Source: Lotus japonicus (taxonomy: Eukaryota; Streptophyta; Magnoliopsida; Fabales; Fabaceae). Taken from it: DNA of 64,000 nucleotides. Positions 31,592 through 41,217 of this stretch are shown here, one piece after another; within the stretch, counting starts at the first letter, position 1; each line of letters opens with the position of its first letter. Below the pieces are notes generated by a model. It made no database searches, was not told where the DNA came from, and worked only from the letters and a program-made list of their open reading frames with translations. The position numbers and the translations under genes are program-made. The DNA lies in assembly GCF_012489685.1 (NCBI RefSeq), contig NC_080041.1, positions 103,199,760 to 103,263,759 of the forward strand, read 5' to 3'.

Positions 31592-31981
31592 ATGTCATCC
31601 TTCATAGCAGGCATCGAGCAGTTGAGGAAGAAAGATTTCGATGAAGATCTCTTCATCAATGTACACCATCCAGAAGAACCGAGCGTCTATAGCTTGACAA
31701 ACCGGCTATTGGGCATGAGCTTGAGTCCAGAAATGGACAACATCCTCAGAGGCTTCCTTAGATTCATGGAAGAAATGCAAATTTACTGCCAGAAGGAGCA
31801 GGAGCTGTATGAGGAGATTAGAGCAAAAAAGGCGGCACTGGAGACGGTGGCGGAGGGTCCTGAGAGGCAGGAGCTGCGCCAGAGCTTAGTTCTCTTAGAG
31901 CATAGGCAGCATCGTCTGGAGCTTGAGAAAGCAGCGATGCGTAGGCAATGTAGAGAGTTGAGGAAAAATCCTCCCTTTTAA
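31592..31981 (+). CDS. Antisense ORF of Sirevirus D
   Basis: 129-residue ORF on the strand opposite to the element, between the envelope-like ORF and the 3' LTR. It shares with the F copy the N-terminal pattern M-x-S-[FY]-...-E-x-LRK-x-x-F-x-EDLF-x-N-...-HPE, a central LSPE...LR-FL-F-EE-Q block, and the C-terminal ...CR-x-x-R-x-x-PPF. By eye, overall identity is only about 35-40 percent. The middle is charged with heptad-like spacing, so a helical coiled coil is likely. No signal peptide, membrane segment or enzyme motif. Own TATA box upstream, and A-rich AATGAAATAAAAAGG near 32012 could serve polyadenylation. I do not recognise the family; shared ends in diverged copies argue for a translated protein. 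Confidence 0.72.
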   Translation: MSSFIAGIEQLRKKDFDEDLFINVHHPEEPSVYSLTNRLLGMSLSPEMDNILRGFLRFMEEMQIYCQKEQELYEEIRAKKAALETVAEGPERQELRQSLVLLEHRQHRLELEKAAMRRQCRELRKNPPF

Positions 31982-32181
31982 TTGTATCAATGCTATGTAT
32001 GAAGTGTCTTATTAATGAAATAAAAAGGTTTGTTTGTGAGTTAATGTGTATGAGTGAAAATAAATTTGATGATGAACAAATATTATGCAACACATAATAA
32101 AAGATAGAAACAAAATAGTTCAAGAAGAAAAACAAATAATATAGATAGAAAAATATAAAAACAAGAAAAGAGTTCCTAAAG
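31982..32181. other. Spacer between antisense ORF and envelope-like ORF (D)
   Basis: The tail-to-tail gap of the two convergent ORFs. AT-rich, with AATAAA-like sequence serving the antisense ORF. Nothing else seen. Confidence 0.5.
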
Positions 32182-33109
32182 CTAGGGTTTAGGTGTCCTC
32201 CGTAGAAGTTCCGTGCACATTTCTTTCAAACTCTGAAGGAGAACTTCATGAGAATCAAGCCGTTGTTCAATGATGTCAATCCTTGAGTCTGACTGAGGTG
32301 GAGCAGACGTGGTAGCTTAATCGGAGTGAGGAACTTGAGCGGACTGTGAAGCAGCATGTGTGAAAAGCACTGGTGCAAGTGCTTGACTTCTGAGAGCATC
32401 AGCTTCAGCCCGTCGTCTTTCAGCTTCTTTCAGAGCTTCTAACTTAGCATTTTCAATTCGTTCAGCTTCAAGACGAGCAACTTCTTTTGCTTGTTCTTTC
32501 TTCTTTCTTGCTTCTTCAATAGCTTCAAATAGCTCAACCCGTAGCTGTTGTTCACATAGAGCTAATCTCCTGTTGAAACGCTGCCTAGCAGCTTCAATCC
32601 TCTGATCCCTTTCAGCTGTGAGATGACTCATCATAGTCGGAACTTGAGCTATCATCCAATCACACAGTTGATCCCATTCTTCAGCAACAGAGTCTGGGTC
32701 CTTAGAGAGGTCAGAGTGACCTTGCACATTGCGAACCATCAATGATGCTTCATGATTAAACACACTGATGCACTCAAGAAGGGAGTTTGGCTTGAGATAT
32801 GTATAGGGAACAATGGAGAGATTGGTTTCAGGAGAGGTAGGGTGGTTGCTGCTATTTGCTTCAGAAGCACCTTGAGGAGAGCCAACATCTAAAGTTTGGG
32901 CATTTGAAGTGTTGATCTCAAGGTTAGGCTGAGAGGTTTCAACCTCAGGAAGTGGAGATCTAACCGAGGAAGGGTTGAGATGAAGGGTCAGCTGCATTCA
33001 GATGGTCAAATTGGATAGGATGATCTGGGTCATTTAGACGTTCTGGTCTAGGTCCACAGTATCTCCTTGGGCTTGGTACAGTATGGTAGTACTCAGGAAT
33101 GACAGACTC
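32182..33109 (-). pseudogene. Envelope-like ORF remnant of element D
   Basis: C-terminal part of the envelope-like gene, homologous to residues of about 480 onward in the F protein: LMVRNVQG, an EEW...LVAQVP-like block, then a long Glu/Lys/Arg/Ala helix (EEARKKKEQAKEVARLEAER) and a C-terminal IDIIEQRLDSHE motif. Broken three times: an in-frame TAA at 32317-32319, a frameshift near 33000, and truncation at 33109 by the LTR of F. The natural stop is the TAG at 32182-32184. Confidence 0.75.
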
Positions 33110-34318
33110 TGAAGGTATGAAAAACGGTAGAAAGGGGGGGGGTTTGAATAACGTTTTCAAGATAAAGCTTCCACCTTAAAGATTTTGACAAATCTTTCGA
33201 GAACTTAAGTGCTAAAGATAAGAGATAGAAAAGCACACAAGGATTTTATCCTGGTTCACTTGATAAATCACTCAAGCTACTCCAGTCCACCCGTTAAGGT
33301 GATTTCTTCCTTCTTAGAATGAAGGCAATCCACTAATCAGGTAAGAGTTACAACTGCACTTGAAACCTACAAGTGACTAACAATTACACTGACTTAGCTC
33401 ACACTAAGATTCACTCTCTTAGTCTTCTCTAGGATCCGATCAACCTTGATCTCCTAAAGGAACTAAACAAACTGTTTATCAAAGAATTGTTTACAAGAGA
33501 TTTGCTTCTAAAAAGCTAATAGTAAACTCAATGAATTTCAGATGAAAGAAAGCTTAGAAGAATTTGAATTTGTCTTGCGCGTATGTGAATGCTTCTCGCC
33601 GCTTCTTTCAGTCTTCAGCCTCTTTATATACTCCAAGGATTAGGGTTGAGCGTTGCATGGGAAATGCTACCGTTGGAGGGCAGTTCTGGAAAATCCAGCT
33701 TCTGTTGTGTCTGAGACTGTTAGGTAGGTCGTCAGGAAGGTACAGTTGCTTTTGTACTTGGATAGCGACTTGACCTTTAAACCTAGGAGACTTCTGATCA
33801 GGAGAAAGCTTCAAGTTGGAACTTGTGAAGCCGGTTGATCAGAGTCAGAGGGAAAGCCCAGATCCTCTGACCATTGTTTCTTCTGATTCTGAACTCAGAG
33901 GGAAGTACATGGTCTTCAGAGTATCTTGCTTCTGGACATCAGAATTTCACTAATCAGCTTCTGGATCTTCAGAGTCTTCTACACCATCAGAATATCTGAG
34001 CCTTCAGTGTTTCTTGGTTATCAGACTTTCTGGATCTTCAGAACTTCTAGTGACTGAGTCCACATCAGAGTTTGTATAACTTCAGAACTTCTGAAGCTTT
34101 TCCACTGTTCATACTGAACATGGTGAATGCGAAAGCGTTGCTTGGGTCGCTCTTTATACACAGTGCTTCTGATTTGTGTGAGATTGAGTTGAGGTCAGAG
34201 CCTGTAAATAGCACACTCAGAAAAACACGTTAGAGTACCACAATTGTTCATATCAAAAGGTTAACTTGTAATCATCAAAACATAGAGTTGTACTACTAGA
34301 TCAAAACTTGATCTTACA
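33110..34318 (-). repeat. 3' LTR of element F
   Basis: 1209-bp LTR, very close to 43089-44296 with about half a dozen differences. TATATAAA on the minus strand near 33624-33631. Confidence 0.92.
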
Positions 34319-34939
34319 ATCTCCCCCTTTTTGATGATGACAAAACTAAGATTTTTGATGAACAATTCTTAAACATTAAACTGAATTCACTCAGAGTTTA
34401 GAGATATAGAATAAGACTTATCCTGATGTGAATAGTTTATCTTGCTCATTCTGAATTCAAGTCACTGCTTGATTCTGAGCTTAGCTCCCCCTGAATCTAA
34501 TACTTGATGAAAACATTAGTAAAGTCTAGATTCTGAGCTAAATCATATAAGAGTTCAGAGTGAAAAACTTATGACATAGATGAAAATAGAGTAATCAGAG
34601 TGCATAAGTAATCAGAGTCACGGACAAGGTATCAGAGTCTTGGGTATCAGAGTCAAATTAGAATCACTTCAGAGGAAGTGAAATGTATTCCTTGTATTTG
34701 CCCAGTGACACATCTATGGTCATAAAGGTGGAACTCTTAAATTCTCCAAAAGAAAAATAAATCACACTAACACATCTTACACATCAAAAACTGGGTTTAC
34801 TCCCCCTTTTTGTCATAAGCAAAAAGCTTGGGGTGTGAAAAACTTAGCTTGAAGTACAAGGTACTCCCCCTTAGAGAAGGTCTAAGTTTAAAGACAATTA
34901 AAACGATGCATGAATCAGAGTTAGGCGAAATAAATAGAA
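34319..34939 (-). other. PPT and 3' non-coding zone of element F
   Basis: PPT at 34319-34333 (minus AAAAAGGGGGAGAT). Further GGGGGAG motifs near 34486, 34801 and 34865. Two PBS complements seen on the + strand as GGTATCAGAG at 34628-34637 and 34643-34652. Confidence 0.72.
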
Positions 34940-35068
34940 GAGTTAATGCAAGAGAAGAACGTTTACCACCGGCCAAGGGAGTAAAGAGGAGGGTCAGTTA
35001 CCAAGAACTTAACCTCGAGAAACTGTAGGAGCATTAACTTTCAGAGAGAAAGTGAAGCCTATATAAAG
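34940..35068 (+). promoter_or_regulatory. Promoter of the antisense ORF in element F
   Basis: TATAAAG at 35062-35068, 51 bp before the chosen ATG. Conserved block 34940-35045 (GAGTTAATGCA, TTTACCACCGGCCA, GGGAGTAAAGAG, CCTCGAGAAAC, AGCATTAAC) shared with C and D. Confidence 0.75.
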
Positions 35069-35112
35069 CGTTGGAGAGAGGGGTAAGCTTCACAACATCA
35101 TACCAGAGAAAA

Positions 35113-35505
35113 ATGGCATCATACATGATCGCATTAGAGGAGCTGAGAAAGAGAGCCTTTGAGGAGGACTTGTTTCTCAACATTAGGCATCCAGAGGGTA
35201 CAACAACCATCTCAGAGCTAACACGGACACTGCTGGAGGAGGACCTAAGTCCAGAGTTGAATAGAGACTTGAGGGAATTTCTTGCCTTCGTGGAGGAGGT
35301 GCAAGAACTCAGCCAGCTTGAACTAAAGCTGCTGGAAGAAAAAGAGATCTTGGAAAAGAAGCTCAAGACTGCAGAAGAGATTCTGGAGAGGGATGAGCTA
35401 AAAGACAGGCTCAACAACATCCAGTATGCACTGGAGCGTCTGGAGAAGGAGAGGTCAGAGCAGCGCCAGGAGTGCAGAAGAATGAGGAGGGATCCTCCAT
35501 TCTAG
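35113..35505 (+). CDS. Antisense ORF of Sirevirus F (complete)
   Basis: 130-residue ORF on the strand opposite to the element's genes, convergent with the envelope-like ORF. A longer frame begins at 35071, but I choose the ATG at 35113 (context AAAAATGGC): the C and D copies start at the equivalent place and the TATA box lies only 51 bp upstream. It is charged and leucine-rich throughout (ELKLLEEKEILEKKLKTAEEILE), a probable coiled coil, and ends RRMRRDPPF, close to the D ending. A-rich AATAATAAAAAAAA follows at about 35556. No known domain, no signal peptide. Possible roles such as binding particle proteins or countering silencing are guesses. Intact here although gag and pol of the same copy are broken. 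Confidence 0.78.
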   Translation: MASYMIALEELRKRAFEEDLFLNIRHPEGTTTISELTRTLLEEDLSPELNRDLREFLAFVEEVQELSQLELKLLEEKEILEKKLKTAEEILERDELKDRLNNIQYALERLEKERSEQRQECRRMRRDPPF

Positions 35506-35713
35506 GATTTTAGGAAAAAGAAAAAAAAATGTATGATGTAAAAGCGGTTATGATGAATAATAAAAAAAATTTGCAAACATAATGTCAGATATATAGATAT
35601 ATATGCATAGATAATCACAAACGAGCAAAGCAAAGATTAACAAGAAAGAGCCAGAGGTTAACGAAATAAAACACAGGTAAAGAAAAAGAAATCAAAAAGA
35701 AGAGATCCTAAAG
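35506..35713. other. Spacer between antisense ORF and envelope-like ORF (F)
   Basis: AT-rich convergent intergenic gap with candidate polyadenylation signals for the + strand ORF. Nothing else seen. Confidence 0.5.
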
Positions 35714-37687
35714 CTAGGGTTTATCAGATCGACGCAGAAGTTCCATCATCATTTGCTTCATTTCAATCAGCAGAGACTCATGAGTGTCAAGACGTTGTTC
35801 CACAATGTCGAGTCTGGACGAGTTTGGCTGTGTAGAACTAGAAGGAACATTCTGAGCAGCGTGAGGAGCTGGAGTGGAAGCAGAAGCAGCAGGAGTAAAA
35901 ACTACGGGTGCAAGTGCTTGGCATCTAAGAGCTTCAGCCTCAGCTTCAAGTCGTTCTGTCTCTAATCTGGCTTGTTCAGCTTGAGCTGCTGCTTGACGTG
36001 CAGCTTCTTCTGCTTGTTCTTTCTTTCTTTTGGCTTCTTCAATAGCTTCAAGTAGCTTATGTCTCTGTTCTTGTTCATGAAGAGCCACCCTTCTAGCAAA
36101 CCTTTGCTTTGCAGCCTCGATCCTCTGACTTCCCTCTGCATTCAGTAGCTGCATCATAACGGGAACTTGAGCCACTAGCCAAGTGCTCAGATTGTTCCAC
36201 TCTTCAACCACATGTTCAGCATTCTCGCTTAGGTCAGTCTGACCTTGCACATTGCGTAGCATCAATGAGGTTGATTGTGCTGATGATCTTGTCACTCTGG
36301 CAGGAGTTTCAATCCTTCTGATCACTTCAGCAGCTGGTTCCACCCGAGTAGGCTTCATCACAATTCTGACCTGCTTCTTCTTCTTCTTCTTAGGAGAAGG
36401 AGGACCATCCTCATTATCACCATCATCACCATCATCTGGCTTGCTGGTTTCATCATGTTTTCTCTTGGATTGACCAGCCTTCTTCCCTTTGGTCAGAGGG
36501 ACATCTGATTCCTCAGAAGATTCTTCTAGGATCATCTTCCTCTGAACTTTCTTCTTGATAGGAGAAGGAAACTCTGGAGCTGGCGGCAGTCTGCTGAAGA
36601 ATTCATCGAGATCAATTTCATAGCCTTGAGCCCTTAGGTCTTCAACATAGCACCTAATGGCTTCAGGATTGTCTGCTTGTGTCCACAGAGGGTAGTCATT
36701 CAGAGGCACCCTTCTACTTCTGATTTCAGAAGATGTGTCTTCATGGGCAGGAGCAATCTTCTTCTTGACTAGGCCCATTTTCTTTAGAGAATTCGCAGTG
36801 AAGACATCACTGACAATGGTGGTCAGATCCTCTGTGCATCCAGCATTGACCAGATCTTGAATGAGGCCACTCTCAATGAAGAGATCAGACAACAGTCTCC
36901 CAAGGGGGATATACTTGATTGCTGACTTGATGGAGGCAGTAGTCCTAGACTTCCGGATACACTCCTTCAAGTAGGAGAACAGGAAGTAGGGAAGGCAGAT
37001 CTTCTTCTTGTCTTGGATGAAGAACAACATCGTCTTCTGGTTGAAGTTGATGTAGTCTGGGGAACTGCCCTTTGGTCTCTGGTTTATGCAGTTGAGCAGA
37101 ATCTTGTGCCAGATCCTGAGCTTGGGATAAAGGTCCATCACTTTGTAATTAGTCTTGCCCGGTTTGTAATTGGTGTACAGGGCCTTGTTGGTCTCATCCT
37201 TCGTCTTGGGTTTCAGCTTCGATTCAGTGAATTGGAAACGATACCCAAGAGCAGTTTCTGCACCCAGCAGATTCACGAAAGACTTCTCTGTAATGATGAT
37301 CTTCCTTCCAAGAATGTGAGATACCACCTGAGTATCATCGCAGTCGGCGTGCTTCCAGAATTCCTTGATCAGTTTGTCATACACCGGTCCTCGAAGCCTG
37401 TTGAAGTAATTTTCCCAACCTTGAGCTTGGACTTCAGGACGAAGATCATACCCATTTGTAGCAAGATTGTCGAGGTCAAATCTCCATTCTGCCAGTACTT
37501 GAAGTTCCTCAGGAGCATATACGCAGTGAACGGCACAGCCCCGTTCTGCAATCGGAATAATCTGCTCTTGAGCTTGACCTTGATCTTGATTCGGATTCTC
37601 AGGACCCCTTTGACCTGTTGCTAGACCAACTACCATATGAGGGAACTGGGTTGCATCTGCAGTAGCTCTTCTGGTTTGACTCACCAT
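35714..37687 (-). CDS. Envelope-like protein of element F
   Basis: 657-residue protein from the ATG at 37687 (MVSQTRRATADA). The frame is open for a further 61 codons upstream, but the upstream part has no homologous look and the 37687 ATG has a good context (CCAAAAATGG). Residues of about 60-330 form the conserved block I associate with the 'putative plant transposon protein' family (ENYFNRLRGPVYDKLIKEFW, SHILGR, LFIQDKKK-like strands). A very basic region follows (PKKKKKKQVRIV, a likely nuclear signal). Residues of about 500-600 are a long Glu/Lys/Arg/Ala helix, and a C-terminal IVEQRLDTHESLLIEMKQ helix ends the protein. No clear membrane anchor, so 'envelope' is only the family name. Intact in this copy. 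Confidence 0.82.
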   Translation of the reverse strand: MVSQTRRATADATQFPHMVVGLATGQRGPENPNQDQGQAQEQIIPIAERGCAVHCVYAPEELQVLAEWRFDLDNLATNGYDLRPEVQAQGWENYFNRLRGPVYDKLIKEFWKHADCDDTQVVSHILGRKIIITEKSFVNLLGAETALGYRFQFTESKLKPKTKDETNKALYTNYKPGKTNYKVMDLYPKLRIWHKILLNCINQRPKGSSPDYINFNQKTMLFFIQDKKKICLPYFLFSYLKECIRKSRTTASIKSAIKYIPLGRLLSDLFIESGLIQDLVNAGCTEDLTTIVSDVFTANSLKKMGLVKKKIAPAHEDTSSEIRSRRVPLNDYPLWTQADNPEAIRCYVEDLRAQGYEIDLDEFFSRLPPAPEFPSPIKKKVQRKMILEESSEESDVPLTKGKKAGQSKRKHDETSKPDDGDDGDNEDGPPSPKKKKKKQVRIVMKPTRVEPAAEVIRRIETPARVTRSSAQSTSLMLRNVQGQTDLSENAEHVVEEWNNLSTWLVAQVPVMMQLLNAEGSQRIEAAKQRFARRVALHEQEQRHKLLEAIEEAKRKKEQAEEAARQAAAQAEQARLETERLEAEAEALRCQALAPVVFTPAASASTPAPHAAQNVPSSSTQPNSSRLDIVEQRLDTHESLLIEMKQMMMELLRRSDKP

Positions 37688-38130
37688 TTTTGGAGCGGTT
37701 GAAGGTTTAGGTAGAAGATGAAGGTTGAAAGATGAAAAGAGATCGAGAGAGAAATCGAGGGTAAGCGGTTTTGAAATAGCAGAAGAGAGAGAGAGTAAAA
37801 ACCGAAAATGAAGGAGATCGTGTGTGTATAGTGGGTTTTGACAAATAACCGTTGTTGATTCAAAAAGCAATTTAAAATCAACGGTTGAAAATTAAAGATA
37901 GATAATAACAGTAAATACACATATCACACACAGGAGAGAAGCACATCTACACGCAACATGACAGACTGTCACACGGGCACAAGGAACTATGCATCAGAAA
38001 TACTGACACACGTGTTGCTATCTCAGCTTCAGAGTCAGTACCAATGGGTACACACACTCTGATTGAGTTACCTTCTGGACTAGACATCTTCTGATCAAGA
38101 AGTATCATAGTCAGAGGTTCTGATCCATCT
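37688..38130 (-). other. Spacer between pol and envelope-like ORF (F)
   Basis: About 440 bp, open in the envelope-like frame for its first 180 bp but without a conserved start. A subgenomic promoter could lie here; I see no clear TATA. Confidence 0.4.
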
Positions 38131-41100
38131 TCACTCTGGACAAAAGTCCATGTTCAGATTTTTCAGAATAAAATTAAATCTATCCTCTGCTAAGGGCTTT
38201 GTAAAGATATCTGCCCATTGATGGTCAGTATCAACAAACTTCAGAAGAAGTACGCCCTTCTGTACATAATCTCTAATAAAGTGATACTTTACCTCAATGT
38301 GCTTTGCCCTTGAATGCAAGATAGGATTCTTACTCAATGAGATTGCAGCAGTGTTATCACAATAGATTGGGATATTGCTCTCAAGGATCTGATAATCCTC
38401 CAGCTGATGTTTCATCCAGAGCATCTGAGTGCTGCATATTGCTGCTGAGATATATTCTGCCTCTGCAGTTGATAGTGCAATGGTTGATTGCCTCTTGCTT
38501 GCCCATGAGACTAGATTGCTTCCCAGAAATTGACAATTTCCAGAAGTACTTTTTCTCTCTGTTCTATCTCCAGCATAATCAGCATCACAATAACCTGAAA
38601 GCTTATACTCTGATGTTTTCTTATACATCAAGCCAAGGTTAGTGGTGCCTTTCAGATACCTTAGGATCCTCTTAACAGCAGTTAAGTGGGTTTCCCTTGG
38701 ATCTGATTGGAAACGAGCACATAAATGAACACTAAATAGTATGTCTGGCCTAGATGCAGTTAAGTATAGAAGTGAACCTATCATGCCATGATAGAGCTTC
38801 TGACATACTTTACCACTTTTATCTTCTTTCTCCAGAATGCATGTAGGATGCATTGGAGTCTTGGCCACTGTAGATTCCAGCATATTGAACTTCTTCAGAA
38901 GTTCTTTAGTGTACTTGCTCTGATGGATATATGTTCCTTCTGGTGTTTGATCAACTTGTATTCCCAGAAAGTACTTTAATTCTCCCATCATACTCATCTC
39001 AAATTCAGCCTGCATCATCTCAGAAAATTCTTTGCATAGAGATTGATTAGCAGAACCAAATATAATATCATCAACATAAATTTGCACAATTAAGATATCA
39101 TCTTTATAAGTCTTGCAAAAAAGAGTTGTATCTACTTTACCCCTTACAAACTCATTCTCCAGAAGGAATGAGCTGAGTCTCTCATACCATGCTCTGGGAG
39201 CTTGCTTCAGACCATAGAGTGACTTCTTCAATTTGAACACATGGTCTGGCTTCTTCTCATCTTCAAAACCTGGGGGTTGATGAACATAGACTTCCTCTGA
39301 AATATAACCATTTAGGAAGGCACTCTTCACGTCCATCTGATGTAGAACTATGTTGTGATTCACTGAGAAAGAGATCAACAGTCTGATTGCCTCCATTCTT
39401 GCTACTGGAGCAAATGTTTCAGTGTAGTCTATTCCTTCCTGCTGGCTGTAGCCTTGAGCAACTAGCCTTGCCTTGTTTCTGACTACATCTCCTTTCTCAT
39501 TCAGCTTGTTTCTGAATACCCTTTTTGTTCCAATTACATGGACACTCTCAGGCTTCTTCACTAAGCTCCAAACATCGTTCTTGGAGAATTGATTCAATTC
39601 TTCTTCCATGGCCAGAATCCAATCCTTGTCCTGAAGAGCTTCATCTATGGACTTGGGTTCAATTAAGGACACCAATCCTTTCAGACTGAGCAAGGTCTCT
39701 TCAGAGGGTCTGAAGGCTGATCTGGTTCTGACTGGTTCGTCTTTGTTGCCCAGAATCAATTCCTTAGGGTGAGCTGCAGTGATTCTGCTCTTCTTCAGAG
39801 TTTGTGAGTCAGAGGGACCAGCTTCTTCCTCTGGTTCATCTTCCTCTGGCTCAGCTTCCTCTGGAGCTTTGCCTTTGTCAGAAACATTAATGCTTAAATC
39901 TGCAAACTTCTCAACTAGCTTTGACTGGTCAGAGTCAAGCTTATCGTCAAATCTAACATGAATAGATTCTTCAATAGTCTTAGCATCAGTATTATAAAAT
40001 CTAAAACCTTTAGATCTCTCAGAATAACCAAGTAATAGACATTTAGAAGATTTAGCATCAAATTTATGCAATCTATCCTTAGTATTGAGAACATAACAAA
40101 CACAACCAAAAGGATGAAAATAAGAAATGTTGGGTTTTATGTTCTTCCACAATTCATAGGGAGTCTTATTCAGAATTGGTCTCACAGAGATTCTGTTCTG
40201 AATGTAACATGCTGTATTTACTGCCTCTGCCCAAAAGTGCTTAGCCATGCCAGTTTCTTGGAGCATGGTTCTAGCCATCTCCTGAAGAGTTCTGTTCTTC
40301 CTCTCAACAACACCATTTTGTTGAGGAGTTCTGGGACAAGAGAAATCATGTGCAATTCCATAGGAATCAAACAGACTCTCAAACTTGTCATTCTCAAACT
40401 CTCCACCATGGTCACTTCTGACACGCACAATCCTACAAGCCTTCTCGTGGTGGAGAACACAGCATGAGACTCATCCTTGCGGGTTAGAAACTTTACCCAT
40501 GTCCAGCGGCTATAGTCATCAACGATAACCATCCCATATCTCTTGCCACCTATAGACTCAGTTTTCACTGGTCCAAAAAGGTCGATATGCAGAAGTTCCA
40601 ACGGCCTTGAGGTTGAGACAACATTCTTTGCCTTGAAAGGGACTTTTGTGAATTTGCCTTTCTGACATGCTTCACAAAGAGCGTCTGAAGCGAACTTCAG
40701 ATTGGGTAAGCCCCTGACAAAGGTTTAGCTTGCTTAGCTGAGAAATCTTTCTCATACTGGCATGCCCTAACCGTCTATGCCATACCCACTGCTCTTCATT
40801 AACAGACAGAAGGCACTTCACATTCTGAGCCTCCAACTCAGATAATCTGATCTTATAAATGTTGTTCTTCCTCTTGCTATTAAACAGAACAGAGCCATCG
40901 ATTTGACTTACAGCCCGGCAGGACTTTTGATTGAATATAACATCATAACCCTTGTCAGCTAATTGACTTATAGACAATAAGTTATGTGTTAAGCCGTCTA
41001 CCAATAACACATTATCAATGCATGGACTACTATCTACACAAATAGTACAAGTACCAACAATTTTACCCTTTTCATTTCCTCCAAAGCCAACTTCGCCTCC

Positions 41101-41217
41101 AGGCTTAAGTTTTAGCTCTTGGAACATACGCCTTTCTCCCGTCATGTGACGCGAGCATCCACTGTCCAGATACCATGATTGGTGTTTCAGTGGAGCTATC
41201 AAGGATATCTGCAACAT
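38131..41217 (-). pseudogene. Element F pol (protease to RNase H), two frameshifts
   Basis: Copia pol in sense order: protease WYLDSGCSRHMTGE near 41160, integrase HHCC part (VWHRRLGHASM), the DD-E core ([29 protein letters not shown]), RT with [15 protein letters not shown] and [11 protein letters not shown], and RNase H with [16 protein letters not shown] and [17 protein letters not shown], ending at 38131. Compared with element A there is one extra A in the run at 40718-40721 and a 19-bp deletion near 40447-40452; both shift the frame within integrase. RT and RNase H after 40428 are undamaged. Pol starts in the +1 frame relative to gag. Confidence 0.88.

Larger units (their letters stand above)
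29592..33109 (-). mobile_element. Sirevirus D, 3' half
   Basis: 3' half of a Sirevirus in minus orientation: envelope-like remnant (32182-33109), antisense ORF (31592-31981), non-coding zone, PPT, 3' LTR. It stops abruptly at 33109 inside the envelope-like ORF, where the LTR of element F begins. The missing 5' half is very probably element E. Confidence 0.85.
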
